From Planobispora longispora (lineage in GTDB: Bacteria; Actinomycetota; Actinomycetes; Streptosporangiales; Streptosporangiaceae), in assembly GCF_016863135.1 (NCBI RefSeq), contig NZ_BOOH01000012.1, positions 1-64,000 on the forward strand: a DNA stretch of 64,000 nucleotides, given 5' to 3'. Below the pieces are notes generated by a model. That model was not told the DNA's origin and ran no database searches. It saw nothing but the letters and a program-made list of their open reading frames with translations. The translations under genes and the position numbers were made by a program. Shown here one piece after another: positions 56,468-64,000 of the stretch. The stretch's first letter is position 1. Every line of letters starts with the position of its first letter.

Positions 56468-57418
56468 ATGGACCTGGGCGTGGATCTGGACGTCCTGATC
56501 GCGGGAGCGCGCGAGGGGCGGCCCCGCGCCGTGGCCCGCCTGATCTCCCTGGTGGAGAACGGCTCGCCGCTGCTGCGGGAGATCACCGCGAGGCTCTGCG
56601 CCGACCGGCCGAACCGCGCCCGGATCATCGGGCTGACCGGCTCGCCCGGGGTGGGCAAGTCGACCTCCACCGGGATGCTGGTCCGGGCGTTCCGCAAGCG
56701 GGGCCTGCGGGTCGGCGTGCTCGCGGTGGACCCGTCCTCGCCGTTCACCGGCGGGGCGCTGCTCGGTGACCGGGTGCGGATGCAGGACCACGCCACCGAC
56801 CCCGAGGTGTTCATCCGGTCGATGGCCAGCCGGGGTCACCTGGGCGGACTGTCCTGGGCGACGCCGCAGGCGCTGCGCGTGCTGGAGGCCGCGGGCTGCG
56901 AGGTCGTCCTCGTCGAGACCGTGGGGGTCGGCCAGGCCGAGGTGGAGATCGCCTCCCTGGCCGACAGCACCATCGTGCTGCTCGCCCCCGGCATGGGCGA
57001 CGGCGTCCAGGCCGCCAAGGCGGGCATCCTGGAGATCGCCGACGTGTTCGTGGTGAACAAGGCCGACCGCGACGGCGCCCAGGCGGCGATCCGCGAGCTC
57101 CGCAACATGATCGCGCTGGTCGAGCGGGACTGGAAGCCGCCGATCGTGCCGACGGTGGCCTACCGGGGAGAGGGCGGCGAAGAGGTGGTCGAGGCCCTGG
57201 ACAAGCACCTGGCGTACCTGGAGGCCTCGGGCGAGCTGGAGCGCCGCCGCCACGCCAGGGCGCGTGAGGAGATCGAGGCCATCGCCCTGACCGCGCTGCG
57301 GTCCCGGTTCGCCGACCTCCACGGGGACCGGAGGCTCGACGCGCTCGCCGGGCGCGTCGTGGAGGCCGGTCTCGACCCCTACTCGGCGGCCGACGAACTG
57401 CTGGCCGCCCTGGACTGA
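56468..57418 (+). CDS. meaB: MeaB-type GTPase, mutase chaperone
   Basis: This P-loop GTPase loads AdoCbl into, and protects, B12-dependent acyl-CoA mutases. The 316-residue protein has the P-loop GLTGSPGVGKSTSTGML near residue 61 and AVDPSSPFTGGALLGDRVRM. ETVGVGQAEVEIA (switch), the NKAD specificity motif, and the C-terminal dimer helix follow. It sits with the epimerase and thiolase. The client is probably the IcmA-type mutase at 60504. Confidence 0.96.
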   Translation: MDLGVDLDVLIAGAREGRPRAVARLISLVENGSPLLREITARLCADRPNRARIIGLTGSPGVGKSTSTGMLVRAFRKRGLRVGVLAVDPSSPFTGGALLGDRVRMQDHATDPEVFIRSMASRGHLGGLSWATPQALRVLEAAGCEVVLVETVGVGQAEVEIASLADSTIVLLAPGMGDGVQAAKAGILEIADVFVVNKADRDGAQAAIRELRNMIALVERDWKPPIVPTVAYRGEGGEEVVEALDKHLAYLEASGELERRRHARAREEIEAIALTALRSRFADLHGDRRLDALAGRVVEAGLDPYSAADELLAALD

Positions 57419-57463
57419 GGATCCGCCCCGGACTGAGGAACTGCCCTGGACCGAGGATCCGCC
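57410..57463. repeat. 18-bp tandem repeat, 3 copies, at the meaB stop
   Basis: Three imperfect 18-bp units (57410-57427, 57428-57445, 57446-57463) of the form C(T/C)GGAC(T/C)GAGGA-. The first contains the meaB stop codon. Confidence 0.9.
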
Positions 57464-57479
57464 TCGGCCGGGCGCTCGC

Positions 57480-58154
57480 TCAGGTCTCGTCGGCGAACTT
57501 CACGGTGACCTTCTCGAAGCCGAGACCGGTCAGCATGCCCTGCAGCATCATCTTGGTGTTCTGGTCGGCGCGGTTGCGCAGGTCGCTCGCGAGGGCCGCC
57601 TCGGCGATCTTCTTCTCGGCCAGGACGTAGAGCTCCTGCTGGTTGCTCGGGGAGGACGACAGGAAGTCGGAGACCCGGTCGAAGAGCCCGCGCTCCTGGG
57701 CGTAGACGTAGGAACGCCGGTTGTCGAGGTTGGGCTTCTCCAGCTGGGCGCGCGGGAGCCGTACCGTCACCTCGGTCCGGTCGGGTGAGACGGTCAGCGC
57801 GTCCTTGGCGAGGCCGCTGAAGTCGACGTAGGCGTCGACGCCGCCCGCCCCCACGAAGAGGGTCCGGGTGCCCTTGACCGCGTCGGGCAGGAAGTCGGCG
57901 TCCTTCTCCAGGTCGACGATGACCTGGAAGTTCCCGGTGGCCGCCTCGAACCGGCTGAGGTTGTGGATGGACTGCAGCAGGACGGGCTGGCTGCGGTCGA
58001 CCGTGGTCTCACCGAACGGGTTCATCCACGACCAGGCGAGCCGGCCGCCGACGAGGAGGAGGACCGCGGCGACGAGGAGCCCGGCCAGCAGGCGCCAGCG
58101 GCGCCTGCGGGGCGCCGAGGGGGCGGCGGGTGGTGCTTCCACACGAGCCTTCAC
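57480..58154 (-). CDS. DUF4230 membrane-anchored protein
   Basis: The 224-residue protein has a basic cytoplasmic start, one membrane helix (about 22-40, LLAGLLVAAVLLLVGGRLAW), and an extracytoplasmic DUF4230 domain. The domain has VLLQSIHNLSRFEAATGNFQVIVDLE, DAYVDFSGLAKDALTVS, and a helical end. The function of DUF4230 is not established. It is separated by 30 bases from the polytopic protein upstream (58185-59504) and may share its transcript. Confidence 0.85.
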   Translation of the reverse strand: MKARVEAPPAAPSAPRRRRWRLLAGLLVAAVLLLVGGRLAWSWMNPFGETTVDRSQPVLLQSIHNLSRFEAATGNFQVIVDLEKDADFLPDAVKGTRTLFVGAGGVDAYVDFSGLAKDALTVSPDRTEVTVRLPRAQLEKPNLDNRRSYVYAQERGLFDRVSDFLSSSPSNQQELYVLAEKKIAEAALASDLRNRADQNTKMMLQGMLTGLGFEKVTVKFADET

Positions 58155-58184
58155 GGCGGTCCCCTTCCCCGGACGGCGGGTTTC

Positions 58185-59504
58185 TCACGTAGAGCCTATG
58201 CCGATCTTGTCTGTGGCGGCGCGCTGCCCCACCCGTTCCGGCCATCGCCCGGTCTCCGCCGCCCCGGCTCTGGCCGGGTGGCCGCCGAAGTGGACGTTCT
58301 GCAGACGGCATCCGACGAAGTCGGCGTAGTGGAGGCGGAGCCAGTCGCGCCGCTGGGTCTCGGTCAGGCCGGAGAACCACGCGGCGGCGTACCGGTGCTC
58401 GGGGAGCGGCCCGCCGGGCAGCGGCTCGCCGCGCAGCCAGGCGGTCACGACGTCGCGGTAGCCCGCCGAGGGCGTCCTGTCGCACTTGGCGGCCAGGCCG
58501 TCCACGAACTCGTCGGCGGCCCGGTCCGCGAACCCGGCGGCCAGGTCGTCCACGTGCACGGGGACCGTTCCGGGGGTGAGAGGGGCGCCGTCGCGCCGGG
58601 GGCGCTGCTCCACCCGGGAGAACTCGCCCGGCGTGCCCGCCAGCCTTGAGGCGATCTTGATGAACGTCGAGCCGAGCTCGTCCAGCCCGGTGCGCATCCC
58701 CGGATGCACGCAGACCATGATCGGCCACTCCTGGCAGCTGTAGACCACCCGCTCGGCCGAGACGGACTGCGGTTCGGTCAGCAGCCGGGACAGCCCGGCC
58801 CCGGCGGCCAGCACCGCCAGCAGCGCGGCGGCCAGCACGAGTGCCTGGCGGGTCACCACCGCCGCCCAGCCCAGCAGCAGCGCGGCGCTGATGCCCAGCA
58901 GCCAGAGGGTCTGGTCGGCGAAGGCGGCCGAGCTCAGCCCCTGGAAGAGGTCGTACGGCTGCCGCGTGCCGGGCACGAGCCGGTCGGCCCAGCTCGATCC
59001 CTCGGAGAGCCAGGCGAACAGCGCGTAGCAGCCGATCCCGGCGAACACCGGAGTGATCGTCCAGGGGAGCAGCCAGCCGGTCACCCAGCCGATGGTGACG
59101 TACAGCGCCAGCCCGGCCACACTCATGACCAGGCCGCTGGGGAGCAGGCGGCCCGCCTGCTCGGTGAGCATGGTCTTGACCGCCAGGACCAGCACGGTGG
59201 CGGTGAAGGAGCCCATGACCACCACCAGGATCGCCAGCGGCGCGCGCACCGCCTGCCAGGGCGTCAGGGCCCGGCCGCCGGTCCCGCGCCGCCTGCGGAC
59301 CGCCACCCAGGCGGCGAACGCCGCGGCGACCGGTCCGGTGAGCCGGAGTGAGCCGATGAGGGCGACGATGATGTTCTCCCACGCGCTGACGCCCGGGATG
59401 AGGACGCTCCACGCCGCGACCAGGCCGAGCACGAGAAGGACGGCGACCGCCACCAACGCGCTCTGCTGGAGTTCTTCGCGTGAAACGCCCCTGTGCTCAC
59501 GCAC
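58185..59504 (-). CDS. Polytopic membrane protein with extracytoplasmic C-terminal domain
   Basis: The 439-residue product has about seven membrane helices in residues 14-260. A soluble domain of about 180 residues follows, with VYSCQEWPIMVCVHPGMRTGLDELGSTF (two cysteines, CxHP) and a distal WLRLHYADFVGCRLQN. It resembles large unknown membrane proteins common in streptomycetes next to ABC exporter ATPases, but no ATPase is here. The GTG start at 59504 overlaps the stop of a 39-codon frame upstream by eight bases. Function unknown. Confidence 0.82.
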   Translation of the reverse strand: MREHRGVSREELQQSALVAVAVLLVLGLVAAWSVLIPGVSAWENIIVALIGSLRLTGPVAAAFAAWVAVRRRRGTGGRALTPWQAVRAPLAILVVVMGSFTATVLVLAVKTMLTEQAGRLLPSGLVMSVAGLALYVTIGWVTGWLLPWTITPVFAGIGCYALFAWLSEGSSWADRLVPGTRQPYDLFQGLSSAAFADQTLWLLGISAALLLGWAAVVTRQALVLAAALLAVLAAGAGLSRLLTEPQSVSAERVVYSCQEWPIMVCVHPGMRTGLDELGSTFIKIASRLAGTPGEFSRVEQRPRRDGAPLTPGTVPVHVDDLAAGFADRAADEFVDGLAAKCDRTPSAGYRDVVTAWLRGEPLPGGPLPEHRYAAAWFSGLTETQRRDWLRLHYADFVGCRLQNVHFGGHPARAGAAETGRWPERVGQRAATDKIGIGST

Positions 59505-59616
59505 CGTTCAGCGCGGGCCGGGCCCACGCCGTGCCGGCCGGGCCACGGGCCGAGCCGGAGCCGATCTGCGAGCCGGAATCGACAGGCCGTTCAGACGCCT
59601 TTGGAATATCGTTCAT
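59497..59616 (-). CDS. Possible 39-residue peptide coupled to the membrane protein gene
   Basis: The frame starts at an ATG (59616) behind a G-rich site. It encodes an acidic/polar N-terminal half (MNDIPKASERPVDSGSQ) and a Gly/Ser/Ala-rich half ending ARPALNGA. It overlaps the start of the membrane protein gene by eight bases. Codon third positions are G/C-rich in the second half but not in the first seven codons. It could be a leader peptide, a small secreted or modified peptide, or chance. Confidence 0.35.
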   Translation of the reverse strand: MNDIPKASERPVDSGSQIGSGSARGPAGTAWARPALNGA

Positions 59617-59705
59617 CAAGCACCCCCCGTGCCGTGAATGTGCGGAGCCGGTCCCCAGGGCATCCGGTCCGGCCCGCTTCCCCCCGCGGACCGGACTGAG
59701 CGCAC

Positions 59706-59721
59706 GTGACCACTTGGTCAC
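59706..59721. promoter_or_regulatory. Palindrome in the divergent MarR / membrane-protein spacer
   Basis: GTGACCACTTGGTCAC, with perfect 7-bp arms around CT, lies between the minus-strand membrane-protein unit and the plus-strand MarR gene. It is a candidate operator; the binding protein is unknown. Confidence 0.45.
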
Positions 59722-59850
59722 GGCCTCACCATTCGATGTGGGAACCATAACTGAGTGTGACGTTTGATGTCCGGGTTCTTGGTGAAGCCATCGTTCTGAT
59801 TGCTGTACGTATACGGATGAACCGGGACGGGGCCGCGCTACCGTAGCCCT

Positions 59851-60381
59851 GTGGCTACCGGTCAGCTGAACTTGCCGTTCGACCCCATCGAGCGCGCCGC
59901 GGAGACGTGGCGCGCCCGCTTCGGGCCGTCCTCGGCCATGGCCGCAGTCACCTCGATCATGAGAGCGCATCAGATCCTGTTGGCGCAACTGGACACGCTA
60001 CTCAAACCGTATGACTTGACCTTTGCTCGGTACGAGGCGCTGGTTTTGCTGACTTTCAGCAAGACGGGGGCGTTGCCGTTGTCGAGGATCGGCGAGCGGC
60101 TGATGGTGCACCCGACGAGCGTCACGAACACGGTGGACCGTCTGGAGCGGGCCGGGCTGGTCCGCCGGATGCGCAACCCCCGCGACGGCCGTGGGGTGCT
60201 GGCGGAGATCACCGACCGGGGCCGGGAGGTCGTGGAGCAGGCGACGGGGGCGCTGATGGGCGCGGACTTCGCCATGACCATGTACGGCGAGGCGGAGCTG
60301 AAGCAGCTGTTCGAGCTGTTGCGGACCCTCCGGGTGGCCGCCGGCGACTTCGCGGATCAGGCCCCCGGCGGGCAGGGCTGA
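59851..60381 (+). CDS. MarR-family transcriptional regulator
   Basis: The 176-residue protein has an N-terminal helix for dimerisation and the winged helix (FARYEALVLLTFSKTGALPLSRIGERLMVHPTSVTNTVDRLE, abridged). The wing reads GLVRRMRNPRDGRGVLAEITDRGREV. The GTG at 59851 is leaderless by position: TACCGT (59839-59844) lies six bases before it. It is 122 bases upstream of the mutase gene, and a perfect 24-bp palindrome lies in that spacer, its likely target. Streptomyces has a MarR gene next to the equivalent mutase. Confidence 0.93.
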   Translation: MATGQLNLPFDPIERAAETWRARFGPSSAMAAVTSIMRAHQILLAQLDTLLKPYDLTFARYEALVLLTFSKTGALPLSRIGERLMVHPTSVTNTVDRLERAGLVRRMRNPRDGRGVLAEITDRGREVVEQATGALMGADFAMTMYGEAELKQLFELLRTLRVAAGDFADQAPGGQG

Positions 60382-60445
60382 CCCTCCGGGCGAATCACCG
60401 CCGCGCTCGCGGGCGGAGAACTCCTCCCGGCTGACGCTGGCCAAG

Positions 60446-60469
60446 AAATACTAGGACGTCCTAGTATTT
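60446..60469. promoter_or_regulatory. Perfect 24-bp palindrome before the mutase gene
   Basis: The half-site AAATACTAGGAC (60446-60457) is followed directly by its exact complement GTCCTAGTATTT (60458-60469). TAGTAT within it may be part of the -10. It lies 34 bases before the mutase ATG and is very AT-rich for its surroundings. Confidence 0.8.
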
Positions 60470-60503
60470 TTCGGAGGCCACAAGCCGGACGAAGGGGTGG
60501 GCG

Positions 60504-62171
60504 ATGAACGCCGAGGAGATCGAGGCGGGACGGGCGCGCTGGCAGGCGCGCTTCGACAAGGCCGCCAAGCGGGAGTCGGAGTTCCGGACGCTCTCCGGCC
60601 TCGAAGTGGAGCCGGCCTACGGGCCCGCCGGGGACGACCCCCGGTTCGAGCGCATCGGCTGGCCCGGTGAATACCCCTTCACCCGGGGCCTGCACGCCAC
60701 CGGCTACCGGGGCAAGGCCTGGACCATCCGGCAGTTCGCGGGCTTCGGCAACGCGCGGCAGACCAACGAGCGCTACAAGATGATCCTGGGCGCGGGCGGC
60801 GGCGGGCTGAGCGTGGCCTTCGACATGCCGACGCTGATGGGGCGCGACTCCGACGATCCGCGCTCGCTCGGCGAGGTCGGGCACTGCGGGGTGGCGATCG
60901 ACTCCGCGCTGGACATGGACCTGCTGTTCGACGGCATCCCGCTGGGCGACATCACGACCTCCATGACGATCAGCGGCCCGGCCGTCCCGATCTTCTGCAT
61001 GTACGTCGTGGCCGCCGAGCGGCAGGGAGTCTCCGTCGGCCGGCTCAACGGGACGCTCCAGACGGACATCTTCAAGGAGTACATCGCGCAGAAGGAGTGG
61101 CTGTTCGCCCCCGAGCCGCATCTGCGGCTGATCGGCGACCTGATGGAGTTCTGCGCCGCCGAGATCCCGGCCTACAAGCCGCTGAGCGTGTCCGGCTACC
61201 ACATCCGCGAGGCGGGCTCCACGGCCGCGCAGGAGCTGGCCTTCACCCTGGCCGACGGGTTCGGCTACGTGGAGCTGGGCCTGTCCCGCGGCCTCGACGT
61301 CGACGTCTTCGCCCCCGGGCTGTCGTTCTTCTTCGACGCGCACATCGACTTCTTCGAGGAGATCGCCAAGTTCCGGGCGGCCCGGCGGATCTGGGCCCGG
61401 TGGATGCGCGACGTCTACGGGGCCACGACGGACAAGGCGCAGTGGCTGCGCTTCCACACCCAGACGGCCGGGGTCTCGCTGACCGCGCAGCAGCCGTACA
61501 ACAACGTGGTCCGCACCGCGATCGAGGCGCTCGCGGCCGTGCTGGGCGGGACCAACTCGCTGCACACCAACGCGCTGGACGAGGTGCTCGCGCTGCCCAG
61601 CGAGAAGGCCGCCGAGATCGCGCTCCGCACCCAGCAGGTGATCATGGAGGAGACCGAGGTCGTCAACGTCGCCGACCCGCTCGGCGGCTCCTGGTACGTC
61701 GAGGCGCTCACCGACCGCATCGAGGCGGAGGCCGAGGAGATCTTCGCGAAGATCCGGGACATGGGCTCCGACGGCTCGATGACCTCCGGCATCCTGCGCG
61801 GCATCGAGGACGGCTGGTTCATGTCCGAGATCGCCGAGGCGGCCTTCGACTACCAGCGCAAACTGGAGAAGGGCGAGAAGAGGATCGTCGGGGTGAACTG
61901 CCACACGGCCTCCGCCGAGGAACCCCTGGAGATCCTGCGGGTGAGCCACGAGGTCGAGCGCGAGCAGAACCGCGTCCTGGCCGAACGCCGCAGGACCCGC
62001 GACCAGGCGGCCGTGGACGCCGCCCTGGCCGCGATGGTCCAGGTGGCCAGGGGCGAGGGCAACATGATCCCCACCATGCTCGACGCGGTCCGCGCCGAGG
62101 CCACCCTGGGGGAGATCTGCGACGCCCTCCGCGACGTCTGGGGCGTCTACACCGAACCCGCCCGCTTCTAG
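60504..62171 (+). CDS. icmA: Acyl-CoA mutase large subunit, isobutyryl-CoA mutase (IcmA) type
   Basis: This B12-dependent mutase subunit rearranges acyl-CoA carbon skeletons. The 555-residue product is the TIM-barrel substrate domain only, with no cobalamin-binding domain (no DxHxxG), so it needs a separate small subunit not encoded here. Substrate-deciding positions are F78 ([10 protein letters not shown]) and Q196 ([10 protein letters not shown]). These match Phe80 and Gln198 of isobutyryl-CoA mutase; methylmalonyl-CoA mutase has Tyr and Arg. [26 protein letters not shown] is also IcmA-like. It may be labelled methylmalonyl-CoA mutase in databases. The ATG at 60504 has a weak site GGGGTGGG. 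Confidence 0.88.
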   Translation: MNAEEIEAGRARWQARFDKAAKRESEFRTLSGLEVEPAYGPAGDDPRFERIGWPGEYPFTRGLHATGYRGKAWTIRQFAGFGNARQTNERYKMILGAGGGGLSVAFDMPTLMGRDSDDPRSLGEVGHCGVAIDSALDMDLLFDGIPLGDITTSMTISGPAVPIFCMYVVAAERQGVSVGRLNGTLQTDIFKEYIAQKEWLFAPEPHLRLIGDLMEFCAAEIPAYKPLSVSGYHIREAGSTAAQELAFTLADGFGYVELGLSRGLDVDVFAPGLSFFFDAHIDFFEEIAKFRAARRIWARWMRDVYGATTDKAQWLRFHTQTAGVSLTAQQPYNNVVRTAIEALAAVLGGTNSLHTNALDEVLALPSEKAAEIALRTQQVIMEETEVVNVADPLGGSWYVEALTDRIEAEAEEIFAKIRDMGSDGSMTSGILRGIEDGWFMSEIAEAAFDYQRKLEKGEKRIVGVNCHTASAEEPLEILRVSHEVEREQNRVLAERRRTRDQAAVDAALAAMVQVARGEGNMIPTMLDAVRAEATLGEICDALRDVWGVYTEPARF

Positions 62172-62216
62172 GTCTCGCGGTCCGTGACGGGCCCGTGATG
62201 CGGCAGGATTGGAGTC

Positions 62217-63149
62217 ATGAGCCCAGCGGACTTTACTCGACCCGGATCGCTGTACGGTGCCGTGGACCTCGGCGCGCGCAAGCAGGCGCTGGAGGCGCAG
62301 GCGAGGCGGGAGGCCGTCGCGCAGGAAACCGGCGGCGCTCCGGCGCAGGTCGTCGATGTCGACGACGCAAACTTCGCGACCGAGGTCGTCGAACGCTCCA
62401 TGAACAGCCTGGTGCTGCTGGAGCTCACCGTCACCCGCGCCGAACAGGCCAGGCAGTACAGCCTGCTGCTGGAGAAACTGGCCGCGGAGAACGCCGGCCG
62501 GTGGACGCTGGCCCGGGTGGACGTCGAGGTCAGCAGGCAGATCGCCCAGGCCCTGCGGGTGCAGAACGTGCCCGCCCTTTACGCCATCTTCCAGGGGCAG
62601 CCGGTCGCGGTCGTCCCCGGCATCGCCACCGAGGAGCAGCTGCGCGACTGGCTCGTCCAGCTCATGGAGGCCCTGGCCCAGTACCTCCCGCCGCCCGGGG
62701 AGGAGGAGGGGATCGGCGCCCGCCCCGAGGAGGCGCCGGTGGACCCCGACATCCTCGACGCGGAGCGCGCCATCGACGCCGGTGACCTCGACGGCGCGAC
62801 CGCGGCGTACGAACGGCTGCTGGCCCGCTCCCCGAACAACGAGGACGCCAAGCTGGGCCTGGCCGGGCTCGGCCTGATCCGCCGGACCCAGAGCGTCGAC
62901 CCCGCCGAGCTGGAGCGCCGCCTGGGCGATCCCGCCGACGTCGAGGCCCAGCTCCTGGCCGCCGACTTCGAGATGCTCTCCGGAGAGGTGGACGCCGCCT
63001 TCGACCGCCTCGTCGGGGTGGTGCGCAGGACCGCGGGCGACGGCCGCGACCGGGCCCGGGTGCACCTGCTCGGCCTGTTCGACACGCTTCCGGCGGACGA
63101 CCCGTCGGTCGTCAAGGCCCGCAGGAGCCTGGCGTCCGCCCTGTTCTAA
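62217..63149 (+). CDS. Thioredoxin-like/TPR protein (YbbN/CnoX family) without CxxC
   Basis: The 310-residue protein has a thioredoxin fold (residues about 40-150; VVERSMNSLVLLELTVTRAEQARQYSLLLEKLA, abridged, then LARVDVEVSRQIAQALRVQNVPALYAIFQGQPV with the cis-Pro). TPR-like helices follow to the end (DPDILDAERAIDAGDLDGATAAYERLLARSPNNEDAKLGLAGL, abridged). The position of the redox CxxC reads RAEQ, so it cannot do thiol exchange there; a holdase/co-chaperone role like CnoX is likely. M. tuberculosis Rv1324 lies in the same region. Confidence 0.9.
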   Translation: MSPADFTRPGSLYGAVDLGARKQALEAQARREAVAQETGGAPAQVVDVDDANFATEVVERSMNSLVLLELTVTRAEQARQYSLLLEKLAAENAGRWTLARVDVEVSRQIAQALRVQNVPALYAIFQGQPVAVVPGIATEEQLRDWLVQLMEALAQYLPPPGEEEGIGARPEEAPVDPDILDAERAIDAGDLDGATAAYERLLARSPNNEDAKLGLAGLGLIRRTQSVDPAELERRLGDPADVEAQLLAADFEMLSGEVDAAFDRLVGVVRRTAGDGRDRARVHLLGLFDTLPADDPSVVKARRSLASALF

Positions 63150-63201
63150 TTAACGGCTGAAAACTGTCATACAGGGATGTTTCGCCGGGCATGAACACGG
63201 T

Positions 63202-63831
63202 GTGAGGGTCGTCACCATCTCCGCGACGTACGGCACCGCCGGCAGCGTCATCGGCCCCGCGGTGGCCGAGCGCCTCGGCGTGCCGTTCGTGGACCGGGCC
63301 ATTCCCGGCGCGGTGGCCGCGGAGCTGGGCTGCACGCTGGAGGAGGCCCTCTCCCACGACGACCGTTCCGAGCACGGGCTGGGCTGGTTGTTGTCGGGGG
63401 CCTCGCGGCTGCCCACGGCCACCTTCGGCGGGGTGGACGTCTACCTGCCCGGGGCCCTGCCGCCCTCGCCCGAGGACTTCGCCGTCCACACCGAGAACGT
63501 GATCAAGCAGGTCGCGCACGAGCAGGGCGGGGTCATCCTCGGGCGGGCCGGGGCGCTGGTCCTGGCGGACCACCCCGGCGCGCTGCACGTGCGGCTGGAC
63601 GCCCCGCCCCGGCGGCGGATCCTGCGGACGGCGGCGCTGACCGGCCTGAGCGAGCGCCAGGCCCGCAAGCTGGTGGAGGACAACGACCGGGCGCGCACCG
63701 CCTACGTCCGCCACTTCTACCGCGCCGACCCCGCCTCACCCCACCTCTACCACCTGGTCGTGGACAGCACGGTCATCCCGGTGGACGCCTGCGTCGAGCT
63801 GATCGCGACCGCGTCGCAGGCGCTCGACTGA
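63202..63831 (+). CDS. Cytidylate kinase-like protein
   Basis: The 209-residue protein belongs to the cytidylate kinase-like (AAA_26) family. It begins VVTISATYGTAGSVIGPAVAERLGVPFVDR, where the P-loop reads ATYGTAGS in place of the usual GREYGSGG form. It continues GGVILGRAGALVLADHPGALHVRLDAP and SERQARKLVEDNDRARTAYVRHFY. The role of these orphan kinases is not known; nucleotide phosphorylation is inferred only from the family. The GTG start at 63202 has no clear ribosome site. Confidence 0.85.
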   Translation: MRVVTISATYGTAGSVIGPAVAERLGVPFVDRAIPGAVAAELGCTLEEALSHDDRSEHGLGWLLSGASRLPTATFGGVDVYLPGALPPSPEDFAVHTENVIKQVAHEQGGVILGRAGALVLADHPGALHVRLDAPPRRRILRTAALTGLSERQARKLVEDNDRARTAYVRHFYRADPASPHLYHLVVDSTVIPVDACVELIATASQALD

Positions 63832-63946
63832 GCGTTTCCGGCGCGCTCCCGGCCCGCGGTCGGCGGGCGGCGGCGCGGACACCTGCCCGGGAGTGGCACG
63901 ATGGAGGGATCCTGAACCAGGTCAGTCGCAAAGGAGCAGATTGACT

Positions 63947-64000
63947 GTGGCCACTGTGCCGAGTGTGTCGTACTCCATCACCGTGCGGCTGGAGGTGCCG
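63947..64000 (+). CDS. Probable NAD-dependent malic enzyme, N-terminus only
   Basis: Only 18 codons are in the window (MATVPSVSYSITVRLEVP). AAGGAG lies 10 bases before the GTG; a TTG two codons upstream is an alternative. The start resembles actinobacterial malic enzymes that carry an N-terminal ACT-like domain. Too little is present to be sure. Confidence 0.45.
   Translation, partial: MATVPSVSYSITVRLEVP

Noticed and set aside
60357-63065. Minus-strand 900-codon open frame opposite the mutase and TPR genes
   Set aside because: Antisense shadow; both plus-strand proteins have recognisable folds.

Overview
This is a continuous stretch of chromosome from a very high-GC actinobacterium. Codon third positions are almost all G or C, and GTG starts are frequent. 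The gene order of the first half follows the actinobacterial core order known from Mycobacterium (thrC-thrB-rho-rpmE-prfA-prmC-sua5-wecA-atpI-atpBEFHAGDC-DUF2550-cobalamin adenosyltransferase ... nucS ... methylmalonyl-CoA epimerase-fadA4-thioredoxin-like). The FilP/Scy-like coiled-coil gene beside the epimerase, and an isobutyryl-CoA-mutase-type subunit, are features shared with filamentous actinomycetes. A Streptosporangiales member is my best guess; this is inference from gene order and style, not a search.

Layout. 1-1565: 3' part of a glycosyltransferase (minus), cut by the window edge inside a tandem repeat. 1837-15731: housekeeping run with threonine synthesis (thrC, thrB), Rho, ribosomal protein L31, release factor 1 and its methyltransferase PrmC, Sua5, an inserted pair of helical/disordered type VII-secretion-like proteins, glyA and a WecA-type phosphosugar transferase. 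A secreted protein of unknown function sits on the opposite strand after rho. 15884-23643: complete ATP synthase operon (atpI, B, E, F, H, A, G, D, C), followed by a DUF2550 membrane protein.

24098-43849: accessory-rich region. It holds a MerR regulator fused to a methyltransferase, PduO-type cobalamin adenosyltransferase divergent from a tricorn-like protease, and two complete ABC-exporter plus two-component modules on opposite strands (29768-33568 and 35911-39612) with a TetR gene and an aldehyde dehydrogenase between them. NucS mismatch endonuclease and a third ABC exporter operon (Nat-type) with its own winged-helix regulator and two tandemly duplicated small membrane proteins complete it.

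44044-52853: acyl-CoA and small-molecule metabolism (3-hydroxyacyl-CoA dehydrogenase, two alpha/beta hydrolases, a short-chain dehydrogenase, an epoxide hydrolase controlled by a divergent WYL regulator) and small unknown proteins. 53200-64000: polarity coiled-coil protein, methylmalonyl-CoA epimerase, thiolase, MeaB GTPase, two membrane-anchored unknowns, MarR regulator, IcmA-type mutase, a TPR/thioredoxin-like protein, a cytidylate-kinase-like protein and the first codons of a probable malic enzyme.

Functional theme. Adenosyltransferase, epimerase, MeaB and the mutase form a scattered B12-dependent acyl-CoA rearrangement system, with the thiolase and hydroxyacyl-CoA dehydrogenase feeding or draining it. 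Several promoters can be read directly: an SigR-type promoter before rpmE, a MerR-type 19-bp-spaced promoter, and several leaderless starts with the -10 box six or seven bases before the start codon. Distinct palindromic operators lie before most regulator-linked genes.
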